Shown piece by piece: positions 35,601 through 45,500 of a DNA stretch of 64,000 nucleotides. Positions within the stretch are counted from its first letter, which is position 1. Each line of letters begins with the position of its first letter. This DNA is from Nematostella vectensis. Its lineage: Eukaryota; Cnidaria; Anthozoa; Actiniaria; Edwardsiidae. The notes under the pieces were generated by a model, which was given only the letters and a program-made list of their open reading frames with translations, searched no databases and had not been told where the DNA came from. Position numbers and translations under genes: made by a program. The stretch spans positions 8,462,040 to 8,526,039 of the forward strand of contig NC_064042.1 of the NCBI RefSeq assembly GCF_932526225.1, in the 5' to 3' direction.

Positions 35601-36360
35601 CGAAGGAGGTGAGAGTAAGCGCGAGACCTATGCTGGCTGCGGTGTGTATTTGATGATTATGACAGAGACGACGACCGAAACAATTATGATTAAGATGGTA
35701 GTGATGCCATCATCAGTGATGATAATGGTGATAGTAGATGATGGTGACGATGATGATGTGGGTAGTACTGGTGATAATATTTCTGATGCTGATATTGATG
35801 ACGTTGGTAGCGATGTTGATGGTGGTGGTGGTTGTGTTTGGTTGTGTTGGTGATAATGATGATATAGGTGATGACGATTATATAACGATGCGGTGATAAT
35901 TATGATTATTATGTAAGTGATGATGATGGTGATAATGATGACGATAAATGTGATGACGATGATTATATGATGACAATGATAATTATAATGATTGTTGATA
36001 ATAATGTCAATCGACGATGATGACAATGGTAAGAATGACGATAATGATGATGATGCTAATAATGATGACAATATATGTGATGACGATGATTATATGATGA
36101 CAATGATAATTATAATGATTGATGGTAATAATGTCAATCATGATGCCGATGATGAGAATGACGATAATAATGATGATATGATGCTAATAATTGATGATGC
36201 CAATAGTGATGATAATAATTATTATTTTTATTTTTTAGTGACCCGCGTCACTGGGACGCCACAGATTGGCCCAACTGCCGGCAAACGAAGTTCCGCTTCT
36301 GCAATCACGTCATGCCTCGCGCTTATTACCATCCTCGTTACCATGGCAACACTCACATAA
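23064..36360 (+). CDS. GPI-anchored Ig/FN3 cell-surface protein (5 Ig + 2 FN3), paralogue A
   Basis: Eleven exons with GT-AG junctions: 23064-23121, 26881-27147, 27684-27956, 28325-28609, 30287-30423, 30652-30802, 31212-31478, 31967-32242, 34710-34886, 35483-35608, 36239-36360. Together they give exactly 713 codons with the stop. Exon 1 is a signal peptide (MSGHLRLVGILLCGVFAL). Five Ig domains follow (exons 2, 3, 4, 5+6, 7), then FN3 in exon 8 and FN3 in exons 9+10. Exon 11 is a linker and hydrophobic C terminus (LALITILVTMATLT) with a small-residue stretch (SSASA) before it and no cytoplasmic tail, the pattern of a GPI-attachment signal. Nearly all junctions are phase 1, as usual for shuffled Ig/FN3 exons. 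The layout resembles contactin/NCAM-type adhesion molecules, though with fewer domains than contactin. Ligand and role are unknown. A tandem paralogue lies at 52889-62582. Confidence 0.88.
24949..25140. repeat. Interspersed repeat with GGATCACG-type motifs, copy 1
   Basis: Short ATCACG and TTTCACG phrases (GGATCACGTATCACGGACC) end in AAAACCCTTTACCACCCTG, roughly complementary to the start (GGTAAAGAGGGG). A related, longer repeat is at 43757-44040. Confidence 0.5.
25195..25372. mobile_element. CACCCCTG-ended C-run MITE, copy 1
   Basis: The element begins CAGGGGCGTGCCCG, contains two long C-runs and ends CCAGGACCCACCCCTGG. The inside (TTACAAGAAATATAAGGAA) closely matches the copy at 57309-57477. 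Confidence 0.65.
26881..28609 (+). CDS. Paralogue A exons 2-4: Ig1, Ig2, Ig3
   Basis: Ig1 (exon 2) has both cysteines and the core tryptophan: LVIKCTISG, FQGWYRGG, GGEYICRGN. Ig2 (exon 3) has the tryptophan (PTFVWTKNG) and second cysteine (QGNYTCTI), but the first-cysteine position reads MIDIDVYGYPKP, so the disulfide is absent and one cysteine is left unpaired. Ig3 (exon 4) is complete: TTFHCKAEGYPKP, YRWLNQ, VGNYTCVAYN. All three exons are phase 1-1. Confidence 0.88.
28008..28212 (+). repeat. 17-18-bp minisatellite in intron 3 of paralogue A
   Basis: About ten degenerate units of TTTCTCTGCGTGAATA type. It begins about 60 bases after the donor and does not contain it, so it differs from the junction-seeded arrays. 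Confidence 0.75.
28586..29275 (+). repeat. 59-60-bp minisatellite seeded on the paralogue A exon 4 donor
   Basis: Twelve donor-containing units counting the real one; GT positions are 28610, 28669, 28728, 28787, 28847, then about every 60 to 29270. Each unit repeats the last ~24 exon bases (GCGCAGAGATCTCCAAGG, TCTACG) and about 35 bases of intron starting GTAAG. First-base variants at the junction (CGGT, CAGT, TAGT, CTGT) alter predicted donor strength. Confidence 0.94.
29625..29682. repeat. AAAT tetranucleotide microsatellite
   Basis: About 14 perfect AAAT units in intron 4 of paralogue A. Confidence 0.95.
30287..31478 (+). CDS. Paralogue A exons 5-7: Ig4 and Ig5
   Basis: Ig4 is split by a phase-0 intron. 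Exon 5 holds AYLDCVGEGNPLPEVRWIRD; exon 6 holds RIYIQDVRLEDEGRYTCEAR. Ig5 is exon 7: VFIRCRFDGYPFPNVTIWFD and FGDYLCWSWN. Ig5 contains NVTIW, a probable N-glycosylation site next to the core tryptophan, and the same NVTIW occurs in paralogue B. The intron after exon 6 opens with a 34-bp minisatellite. Confidence 0.87.
30778..31150 (+). repeat. ~34-bp minisatellite seeded on the paralogue A exon 6 donor
   Basis: About ten units of 33-36 bp. Each repeats the last ~22 exon bases (GAAATCGGGCTATACATCAA) plus a GTAAGCTTTGAG-like intron start. The donor is GTAAG in about half of the units and GTAGG in the others. The first unit includes the authentic junction at 30802/30803. Confidence 0.92.
31967..35608 (+). 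CDS. Paralogue A exons 8-10: FN3-1 and FN3-2
   Basis: FN3-1 is one exon: PSRPVNVKANVTCSRVTLTW, DPPIDDGG, YVIEYDG, YDIKIWARNKMGKG. FN3-2 is split: exon 9 carries PPSRPIIWFPYEKVIDDTAF, LKWHEPESNGG and YKVVVSED; exon 10 carries YQLEVFSYNKAGMSEPA. The exon 10 donor is ambiguous among three closely spaced GT sites; GTGAGA at 35609 preserves phase 1 into exon 11. FN3-1 is uninterrupted here but split by an intron in paralogue B. Confidence 0.87.
32229..34628 (+). repeat. 45-bp satellite-like array seeded at the paralogue A exon 8 donor, with 674-bp higher-order repeat
   Basis: About 53 units of 45 bp fill the first 2.4 kb of intron 8. Each unit carries AAATACT followed by GTAAGT, matching the real junction AAAAATACT/GTAAGT at 32242/32243. 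A marker 44-bp unit (AAATAGTGTAAACCTACTTG) recurs at 32461, 33090 and 33764, giving higher-order blocks of 629 and 674 bp with nearly identical unit order. The array is almost entirely open in one forward frame because 45 is divisible by three. Confidence 0.95.
34882..35335 (+). repeat. Irregular ACAGGTAACCC repeat after paralogue A exon 9
   Basis: The exon 9 junction TTCACAG/GTAACG is followed by repeated phrases such as ACACAGGTAACCC, CCGAGAACACAGG and CCAAGTAACCCGATAAC at irregular spacing. At least four intact CAGGTAAC copies are present. It is a more decayed example of the junction-seeded pattern. Confidence 0.8.
35640..36225. repeat. GAT/GATAAT-rich low-complexity intron
   Basis: Intron 10 of paralogue A is almost wholly imperfect GATGAT and AATGAT repeats, with a longer internal duplication (TATATGATGACAATGATAAT at about 35965 and 36092). 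Long open frames here are artefacts of composition. Confidence 0.9.
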
Positions 36361-38583
36361 CTTGTGACGTCATCAAGCGTTTGCCAATATCTCTAGATTC
36401 CAAACGTGTTAGCAATCCTCCTGCATGGTGTTTCCTGTGAATTGGTGTTTGAACACGTATTCTTTGTAAAGATACACCTATTTTTATAATGTGCTCGAAT
36501 ATACCATGGTGTATATCGCGTACAAACCAAGAAATAATGACCTGGGTAACGTAATTAACGTAACGCTGACATGGCTTTTAACTCAACAAAGTTTTAAAGT
36601 AACACTCAGTATAATGCATTGATGCAACCTTACACAAGGCAAAGTAGCTAATGGATTATCGAACGTCTGGAAAGTTGTAGCCAAGCAATTCGTATGTGGT
36701 GGTGTAAAATCTCACGAAGATTTAAGTCTTGCAAGCGATAGCAATTTAATGTTATGTTGTGATAAGACTTGATTCTGCAGAAGGATCGTGGAGAATTGAT
36801 GCTATGATGTACTGTTTGCTATATTTGAGCGTCGGTGTTATAGTTTTGCCTTGATATTCAATATATATGTTTACGAACAGAACTTTAAGAGACAGGCCTA
36901 ATGCAGGTCAACCTACTTTTTGTAAAATAGTTTTTAACACAACATTTAAACATACCTTCCGTCGGTATCATTGATTCATGGTTTTACTTTCTCGGGGCGG
37001 TTGGGGAGGTTTTTATTTTTACAAGCATCAGCGGCTTGTACATTCGTCTAATTTAATACTCGCTAATTATTATTTTTATCTTAAACTCATAGTGTTCTTA
37101 TAAAATTATATCTCAGTAAAATAATAATTTTAATAATGCAAACTCACGAGATTTATAAAAGACAGCAATTGATGTAGAAATTATCGAATTTAGAATAATG
37201 GACTGCATGCACTTAATTATATAATTTCGGATTGTGTGATTTAGGATTAATATTATCATATATAGTAATAAAATAATTTTTCACTTATTGAATTTGCTTC
37301 ATTTTTACGATATTGTGTTTTTTGTAGTGGGTTGAAGGGTAGGGTCAAGTGTTCAACTTACATTTTTCCTTTCATAACAATTTAATTTTTACCATACCGA
37401 AACAAATGAGAAATATCTCGCGTTGTAACGAATTCTAAACTTATTTTTATATCGAACTTATTTCTATCTTGAAGTAAATTATGCAAATTTATAATTAATA
37501 ATATTTATTCTAGTCAGCAGGGATCAGGGATACTTGATTTGTACTTTACCACGTGACCTTGATTTCGCCAATTAGAGCCCTCGTTTGGCTGGAGTCAGCA
37601 TTGGCTATTTAACAATTATAAAATTTCCATTGAGGTGGATAGTGGCGAAAGCCGAAGGCTCGAGGTAGATATTTTTAAAGCCACTAAACACTTGCAAGTC
37701 GGCTGTTACACCCGCCATTTTGCTTGATCTATCCGAGTTTCTCTACCAATCAAATCGATTGCTCTTGCGGGGTTCCCGAGTTTTATAAACTAATTAAAAA
37801 TATATCTATATAATCTATTGTTTAAGCTTGTTCTAATGGTGGTTTTTGCATTCGCACCTCATAATGATGACAGCAAAACAAATTGTTTCATTGATTTAGT
37901 TTTTTTATTATCATTCACAATGAATTTGTTTGTTTTTTCGCAGTTTCCACGATCAGGTCTTAGCCGCTGAAAAAAGTGAGATAAAAATGAATGAACATTT
38001 GACAAATTTGTCTACATATCTTCGCAACCAGGATTTTCTCCCATCCCCCTTGATTACGACGTTGTACGCCCCTTTTCACTTCCTAGTAAAACACCGCGTA
38101 TGAGAAAGCATCTATCTCCATTTGCAGGGCCGTAGAAGGGGGCGGGGCACGTGCCTCCCCCCCCCCCCCCGATATCTTCAACAATTATAAGGGCGTGGCC
38201 GTACCCCCAAATATTTTCTTAATGTTTCTGTATTGTGTCCCTCCAATATTTCGAGGTCTGCTACGGCCCTGATTTGCTGGTTTGGGCAATCTATCGTGTA
38301 TTTTCGATTGAATTGGGTATTTAAGGGCGCCCTGGTGTCCCTTGTCATCATTTTTCTTCTTATATTGGTTTAAAAAAGCATCAGAGGGTATGTTATGGCT
38401 GCAAGACAAGCAGCGCCAACAGCAGCCCAGCATTGATTGCGAAGTCTCGCTCGATTAACCACAATCTCCAAACCAATACTCTTCGATGCTGGAGTCTTGG
38501 TTAGGTTAAGGTTAGAATTCTTTTTCCATCGTTTTACGGTGCTTAAACCCGACCATAAACGCCCAATACTTAATATTGAAATC
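36361..38583. other. 3' flank of paralogue A
   Basis: An AT-rich probable 3' UTR and spacer. AATAAA at 37267 is the best polyadenylation signal I see. An interspersed MITE copy sits at 38125-38271. No other gene is visible. Confidence 0.45.
38125..38271. mobile_element. CAGGGCCGTAG-family MITE, copy 2
   Basis: Best-preserved ends: GCAGGGCCGTAG at the left and CTGCTACGGCCCTG at the right are inverted repeats. The middle has a C-run and TATAAGGGCGTGGCCGTACC. Confidence 0.75.
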
Positions 38584-38785
38584 TTAATATACTAACCTTA
38601 TAACATTGGTATATCTGCGGGTCCATTTTCGCGGCAGCTTTTGACGGGTTGATTCAAATGGGTTCCATGCGTGGCAGTAGTATTTCAGGTCAGCGTTATA
38701 CTCAGTGGGCTTCTTGATAACGAGCCGATGGGTTTACCACCAGCGTCAGTCAGTTCGGTTATTTTAGGAGTGCCCAGGAAGTCAT

Positions 38786-39135
38786 CTAAAAGAAGAAAAC
38801 ATATCACCAATTGTTTAAGTTAGGCGTGCCAAGGAATCCACTTAAAGTATGTGAGCATATCACCAGTTGTGTAACTTGGGCGTGCCCAGGAATTCATCTA
38901 AAGTAAGTGAGCATATCACCAGTTGTGTAACTTGGGCGTGCCCAGGAATTTATCTAAGGTAAGTAAGCATATCACCAGTTGTGTAACTTGGGCGTGCCCA
39001 GGAATTTATCTAAGGTAAGTGAGCATATCATCAGTTGTGTAACTTGGGCGTGCCCAGGAATTAATCTAAAGAAAGTGAGCATATCATCAGTTGTGTAACT
39101 TGGGCGTACCCAGAAATTCATCTAAAGTAAGTGAG
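38786..39135 (-). repeat. 56-bp minisatellite carrying a splice acceptor (last exon of the PLAT-EGF-Ig remnant)
   Basis: About six units of 56 bp. On the gene strand each contains a TTAG acceptor followed by ATGAATTCCTGGGCACGCCC, copying the last exon's start (TTTAG/ATGACTTCCTGGGCACTCC at 38786/38785). This is the only array here built on a 3' rather than a 5' splice site. Confidence 0.88.
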
Positions 39136-39672
39136 CATATCTTCAGTTTATAGTAGGTTAGATCATTTCCTTTGACTCCACAATTCTCACCAACCACAGA
39201 AAACCCGAACAGAGCTTCAAGGACTGGTCTGACTCACTACTATGACCTACTCAGCTATATGTTAAAAGTGCGTAGCCAGCACCCCCTTTCCCCCATTTTT
39301 TACCTCCATCTATTCCCCCTTCTCTCACCAAAAACTATTTCTTTAAATGAGCATCGCGAATACTTAGACATTTTTTAACAAGAAGGTTTAGAATCCTAAA
39401 AAAAAGTCAAATCTTAATAAAACACTTACGTGGTACACCCCCCTCGACTTCCCATTTCACCATGACTTGCGGTTGATCCACATCCTTGACGTAACACTCC
39501 AAAGTGGTATTATCATTTAAAATCAGGTTAAAGGGGTCACGAAACGTTCGAACACTGGAGCTAAGCCAGTAGAGGGCGAAAAGGCTGCAAAAATGAGATA
39601 TTTTAGTTATATACTTATATATATCACTATATACCATGATAGTAATTCATAATCATTGTTGTGTCAACTAAG

Positions 39673-39758
39673 TGCAGGGCAGTAGCAGGCCTCGAAATAT
39701 TGTGTGTGGGGGGGGGGGGGGGGGAGACAGCCATGCCCATACTGGTCATTTCCGTAAC
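39673..39758. mobile_element. CAGGGCCGTAG-family MITE, partial copy 3 (inverted)
   Basis: GCAGGGCAGTAGCAGGCCTC, a long G-run, and the complement of the family core (CATACTGGTCATTTCC). Only one half of the element is present. Confidence 0.6.
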
Positions 39759-41330
39759 TAAATTCGACGGGAAGCGTGGCGTACGATTGCGTATAATTCG
39801 AGGTCGATCGAATGGTTGACCTAGCGTTATCGAGTGCTCTTTTGAACTTCTACTGTTAGATACGCCTTGTAAGATGTTATTTAGAGTCTACCAGGACCAC
39901 GTTTCGCATTTATATGAACTTATTTTGGCGATAAAAGGTGCCCCTATGCAAAGGTATGTGCTCTTACAGCGGCCATTGTCTTGCAATTGTTGAAATATGA
40001 GCGCTCAGTGGGGGCTGTTTATCGCCTCATCAAAACTCGTGTTTTTAATTGCCACAAAATTTTATTTGATATATTGGAGGTACAATAAGTTCTGTATACC
40101 TAGAGTGAAAAGAATTGTGCAATTCCACGTCCCATGGAAGATATAGGCCTCGTTTTCCGGTCTTATTTACGGAGTACGAAAAACATAAAATAATTGAAAA
40201 ATCTGTTAAAAATTAAGAAAAAATACTAGAACTACTAACGACCTAATCCAAATATGTACAATTATATAATTTCTATTAATCAAGTTTGATTTTTGCTGCC
40301 CGGCTTAATTTTGTTTGTTTTTTTTAGACATTTTCTGTTCAAGTCGAAAAATACCGAAAAATCGCTAAATATATTCGAAAAATACATTTTCCCCTCTCAA
40401 GCCAAAAATATTTATACGATTCGTTTCAAACTTTCACAGAATACTAAGGTCATCAAGGGCTATCCCCTGGCAAAAGATGGTATTTTTGTTCTGAACAAAA
40501 AATTTCTTGGTCTGAGACGGTCACTCTTAAAGGTGATGTAGCATGTATCATTTATTGCATATCCAAGGGGTTATGAGGTAACCGTGTTTTTACCAGAGGG
40601 ACGACAATAAAAAAAGGCCTAGGTATTCAAAAAGCATTTTTTTTGTTTACGTCATCTCTTACAACAAAGATAAGTCTAGGTGAAAATACAAAGGCGTGTG
40701 CGCACAGGTACCCTACGTTGATATATATATACATTGGTTTGTTGGAAAAACACCACGCGACCTTTTTTTCCCCTACAAACCAATGTATATCCCGCTCTAC
40801 ACCTGTGTATTGAGCACTGTTCTATGAACGCCTGCACTCACGCATTATTTGGTATAAGTAAGTAAACGCTTGTCTCCTATAACGACTTACTTGAGGGCAT
40901 TTCATACTTTTTATGATAAAATAGAAAATAAAAATCCTTATGATCTCTACCTCAATATGCGGCTCACCTTCGCAGCGGTCGCCGTATTTGACATAGTAAC
41001 CACGTGGGCATTCGCACTTGTATGAGCCGATAGTTTTGCGGCATTTGACCAGCGGTCCGCATCATGGTCCATTTGAAGCAGAGCATTCGTCAATGTCTGG
41101 AGGGGAATCGCGCAAATAATTAGTTGTGTTATGAGCTTAGGATCATAGGCTTGGTGCATTCACTCTTGCGATATCGGGGGGAACACAGGATCGATCACAA
41201 AACTATTAAGACTTCGCAGGACATGGGATTATGAGCACTGAGGGGAAAATTTAAGAAGATACCACACGGGAATACACGTCACGGTAGACACATCTCCGGG
41301 AGACACAACACGACCAATTTTACACCCATC

Positions 41331-42500
41331 TTACAACCCCCCCCCCCCCCCCCCATCTTACCATCAAACCCATCTTACCATCACCCACATCTTACCATCA
41401 CCCCCATGTTACCATCACACCCATATTACCATCACACCCATCTCACCATCACACCCATCTCACAATCAAACCCATCTCACCATCACACACATGTTACCAT
41501 CACCCACATCTTACCATCACCCCCATGTTACCATCACACCCATGTTACCATCACACCCATATTACCATCACACCCATATTACCATCACACCCATCTCACC
41601 ATTACCCCTATCTTACCATCACACCCATCTTACCATTACACCCATCTTACCATCACACCCATCTTACCATCACACCCATCTCACTATCACACCCATCTCA
41701 CTATCACACCCATCTCACCATTACACCCATCTCACCATTACACCCATCTTACCATCACACCCATCTTACCATCACACCCATCTCACTATCACACCCATCT
41801 CACCATTACACCCATCTCACCATCACATCCATCTTACCATCACACCCATCTTACCATCACACCCATCTTACCATCACACCCATCTCACCATTACACCCAT
41901 CTCACCATCACATCCATCTTACCATCACACCCATCTTACCATCACACCCATCTTACCATCACACCCATCTCACTATCACACCCATCTCACTATCACACCC
42001 ATCTTACCATCACACCCACCTCACCATCACACCCACCTCACCATCACACCCATCTTACCATCACACCCATCTTACCATCACACCCATCTTACCATCACAC
42101 CCATCTTACCATCACACCCATGTTACCATCACACCCATATTACCATCACACCCACCTCACCATCACACCCATCTTACCATCACACCCATCTCACCATCAA
42201 ACCCATCTCACCATCACACACATGTTACCATCACACCCATCTTACCATCACACCCATCTCACTATCACACCCATCTCACTATCACACCCATCTTACCATC
42301 ACACCCACCTCACCATCACACCCACCTCACCATCACACCCATCTCACTATCACACCCATCTTACCATCACACCCACCTCACCATCACACCCACCTCACCA
42401 TCACACCCATCTTACCATCACACCCATCTTACCATCACACCCATCTTACCATCACACCCATCTTACCATCACACCCATATTACTATCACCCCCATACCAT
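41331..42500 (-). repeat. 17-bp minisatellite, about 68 units
   Basis: The unit is CATCTTACCATCACACC on the plus strand; on the minus strand each reads GTGATG/GTAAGATGGG. It begins directly after the small EGF exon (42514-42564), whose junction is GTGAAG/GTAATTGGGGG, a close match. Unit variants (TCACC, TTACC, TCACT) form blocks. An 18-C run lies at one end. Since 17 is not a multiple of three, all three plus frames are open and read the same Pro/His/Thr peptide; this is not a gene. Confidence 0.93.
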
Positions 42501-42649
42501 CACCCCCAATTACCTTCACATGCTCCAGTACCGTGGTTTCTGCGGAATCCTTTCGGGCAACTCACTAAAAGTAAAAGGAAAAAAGGTGGGATTGGATGCG
42601 TTTCCGAGACTAGTACGAATTATCAATGAAATATTAATAATAGTTATTC

Positions 42650-42990
42650 TTGACACGGACCCATCCCTAACTTGGCTCTTACGTAAATGGACCCATCCTT
42701 ACTTGGCACTTACGATGCACACGGACCAATCTCAACTTGGCATTTACTATGTACACGGACTCATCCCTAACTTGGCTCTTATGTACACGGACCCATCCTA
42801 ACTTACTTGTACACGGACCCATCCTAAATTTGCACTTGCTATGTACATGGACCCATCCTAAAATTGCACTTACTATGTACATGGACCCATCATAACATGG
42901 CACTTACTATGCACACGGATCCATCCATACTTAACACTTACTATGCAAACGGACACATCATAACTTACTATGTACACGGACCCATCGGTA
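42650..42990 (-). repeat. ~34-bp minisatellite seeded on a donor in the PLAT-EGF-Ig remnant
   Basis: About ten units of 33-36 bp. On the minus strand each repeats GATGGGTCCGTGTACATA followed by GTAAGTGCCAAG, copying the end of the exon at 42982-43031 (CCGATGGGTCCGTGTACATA/GTAAGT). Donor variants (GTAAAT, GCAAGT) occur in some units. Confidence 0.9.
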
Positions 42991-43424
42991 GACACGTCTC
43001 TATTCAGAATGAACGAGCGACGATCAGTATCTAAGTGAGAAGACACATTTGGTTACATAGGCGACAAAGGAGTAAGGCTGGAATTTGTTGAAGGTGGTGA
43101 AAACTATAAGCTTTATTTTTGTAGATAATATTGGTTAACCAAGTAGCGGTGAAAAGGGTAGGTCATCCATGTATGGTTCACTATAGTGTCCCATTACCCT
43201 AACCAGTACTTTAATGAATGAATGGTGAGGAAGTGGCAATACAACACAATGCAATATTTATTTTATTCCGTTAACATTTCTTTAGAATTAATTTTAATAG
43301 TATGTTTTTACAGATTTTTTTTGTTCTAGAAAAAATAAATAAATATGGTCTCTTTTGAAGAAAGATTCTCATGACCTTAATTAACAAAGTTTAGAAGCCT
43401 GTTTGGTGGGAAGGGTTGAGCAAA

Positions 43425-43545
43425 ATACCTTTCTGATGAGGGTTAGACGCTTGTTTGGTTAGAACGAATGAGTATAAAGTACCTTTCTGATTAATAGTTA
43501 GACGCCTTTTCGGTGAGAAGGGAAAAGAAAAAGATACCTTTCGGA
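43425..43545 (-). repeat. 54-55-bp triple repeat at a PLAT exon donor
   Basis: Three copies spaced 54-55 bp. On the gene strand they read CGAAAG/GTATCT (real exon end), CAGAAAG/GTACTT and CAGAAAG/GTATTTT. This is the shortest, perhaps youngest, case of the junction-seeded pattern. Confidence 0.8.
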
Positions 43546-43756
43546 TTTTCCAAACTGGATCAGTTGGGAGCCCAACATGTAGAATTTCTACACTTGTCAC
43601 AGCACCAACATCGCGACCACGAAGAACAAACCGCCGGTTACTAGAATAGAACATACAGTCATAGAAGAAGTTTCGACTTTTTTAATCAGTTGTTTTAACC
43701 CAAAAATCGATGAAAAAGAGCACTCGGGTTACATGTTTTTTCCAAGTTTCGTCTTG

Positions 43757-44040
43757 TACATATATAAGGGGCGGTTAGGGAGGGTCGCTGCACGTTTCAC
43801 GAGTTTTAAAAATCGGAAATCACGTCTTACGATAAATTGATAAACTGAGGACAATGATCAATATTTACTCGGAAATCACCTTCGATTTTTAAAGAGCATA
43901 GATTACGATTTACACTGATCAAATTTCGCCATTCACGAATCACGGCGAAGTTAGCAATCACGGATCACGGTTTTCAATTTGTCCTTTTCACGATTCACGA
44001 TAAACAAACGTTCACGGATCACGAAAATAAACCTTACCGC
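43757..44040. repeat. Interspersed repeat with ATCACG motifs, copy 2
   Basis: A run of CACGATTCACG, GGATCACG and TTCACGAATCACG phrases related to 24949-25140. No coding frame. Confidence 0.5.
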
Positions 44041-44055
44041 ACATGTTATAAGTTT

Positions 44056-44217
44056 TTTCCAGGTTCCGTCTATATACCTTTTAAGGTTTCACCAAGTTCC
44101 GTCTATATACCTTGTATGGTTTTTCCAGGTTCCGTCTATATACCTTATAAGGTTTCACCAAGTTCCGTCTATATACCTTGTATGGTTTTTCCAGGTTCCG
44201 TCTATATACCTTATAAG
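44056..44217 (-). repeat. ~33-bp minisatellite just inside the intron after the first PLAT exon
   Basis: Five units containing TTCCGTCTATATACCTT. On the gene strand each has AAG/GTATATAGACGG, a donor-like motif. It begins about 25 bases after the real donor, so junction seeding is less direct here. Confidence 0.8.
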
Positions 44218-44583
44218 GCTACGCACTGGTCACTGTTTACCTGTTAGCAGGGAATCCCCCAAGGGGTTTGAGCGCAAATGCGTGAGTCGTCCCAGTCTCC
44301 CCAATAATTCGAATTTCCGCTGACCGCGTAGTGCCAGGACTCGGACGAGGTTGCGATGACGGCAAGGCTATGTGGTTACCATGGCAACAATTTAGATAAA
44401 AAACAAATAAAAATGCGCTACTGTAATTATGTTTTATATTTAGTATATATTCTATTTATCGGAAAGCAGACACGCCTGTTTTCAGCCTAATGAACCCAAG
44501 AGACCATCATTGACAAGCTCGCGCAATCTATAAATAACTTTAAAGTACGACATCATGGGCCACGGGGATTCGTTCTCTAATTT

Positions 44584-45500
44584 TACGGTCTCTTGTTCTC
44601 TTACATCACGGTCTCTTGTTCTCTTACATCACGGTCTCTTGTTCTCTTACATCACGGTCTCTTGTTCTCTTACATCACGGTCTCTTGTTCTCTTACAACA
44701 CGGTCTCTTGTTCTCTTACAACACGGTCTCTTGTTCTCTTACATCACGGTCTCTTGTTCTCTTACATCACGGTCTCTTGTTCTCTTACATCACGGTCTCT
44801 TGTTCTCTTACATCACGGTCTCTTGTTCTCTTACATCACGGTCTCTTGTTCTCTTACAACACGGTCTCTTGTTCTCTTACAACACGGTCTCTTGTTCTCT
44901 TACATCACGGTCTCTTGTTCTCTTACATCACGGTCTCTTGTTCTCTTACATCACGGTCTCTTGTTCTCTTACATCACGGTCTCTTGTTCTCTTACAACAC
45001 GGTCTCTTGTTCTCTTACAACACGGTCTCTTGTTCTCTTACATCACGGTCTCTTGTTCTCTTACATCACGGTCTCTTGTTCTCTTACATCACGGTCTCTT
45101 GTTCTCTTACATCACGGTCTCTTGTTCTCTTACATCATGGTCTCTTGTTCTCTTACATCATGGTCTCTCGTTCTCTTACATCATGGTCTCTTGTTCTCTT
45201 ACATCATGGTCTCTTGTTCTCTTACATCATGGTCTCTTGTTCTCTTACATCATGGTCTCTTGTTCTCTTACATCATGGTCTCTTGTTCTCTTACATCATG
45301 GTCTCTTGTTCTCTTACATCATGGTCTCTTGTTCTCTTACATCATGGTCTCTTGTTCTCTTACATCATGGTCTCTTGTTCTCTTACATCATGGTCTCTTG
45401 TTCTTTTACATCATGGTCTCTTGTTCTTTTACATCATGGTCTCTTGTTCTCTTACATCATGGTCTCTTGTTCTCTTACATCATGGTCTCTTTTTCTCTTC
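44584..45500. repeat. 23-bp minisatellite, about 40 units, in two homogeneous blocks
   Basis: The unit is TCTTGTTCTCTTACATCACGGTC. About 24 units carry CACGG or CAACACGG variants (to ~45,125); all later units carry CATGG. On the minus strand each unit has GTAAGAGAAC, again donor-like, but no exon is identified beside it. All three plus frames stay open for 300-350 codons and give the same peptide, so these frames are not genes. Confidence 0.95.

Larger units (their letters stand above)
38584..44367 (-). pseudogene. PLAT-EGF-Ig gene remnant with broken frames
   Basis: Seven exon-like segments on the minus strand: 44241-44367, 43538-43640, 42982-43031, 42514-42564, 40968-41096, 39430-39584 and 38584-38785. 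The first two join in phase to a PLAT/LH2-like core (GTTRSAEIRIIGETGTTHAF; then RRFVLRGRDVGAVTSVEILH and PVWKIRK). The third adds a possible PLAT end (ILNRDVSTDGSVY), but its phase does not fit the second. Next come an EGF fragment (SCPKGFRRNHGTGACE), a calcium-binding EGF (DIDECSASNG, KTIGSYKCECPRGYY) and an Ig domain split over two exons (TTLECYVKDVDQPQVMVKWE; LKYYCHAWNPF). Lesions: an in-frame TGA inside the EGF at an ATGATG doublet, and one frame change in each Ig exon, both in short C-runs. I found no start codon exon. Either a young pseudogene or a real gene with sequence errors. Confidence 0.5.

Noticed and set aside
35473-36360. Asp/Asn-rich open frames after paralogue A exon 10
   Set aside because: The GAT/AAT repeat of intron 10; exon 10 splices to 36239 in phase.
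41406-42801. Three overlapping 347-436-codon Pro/His/Thr-rich open frames
   Set aside because: An artefact of the 17-bp repeat, which lacks stops in all plus frames.
44229-44390. Alternative minus-strand frame reading SWHYAVSGNSNYWGDWDD across the first PLAT exon
   Set aside because: It ends in a stop just before the donor and does not join the next exon, whereas the PLAT frame does both.
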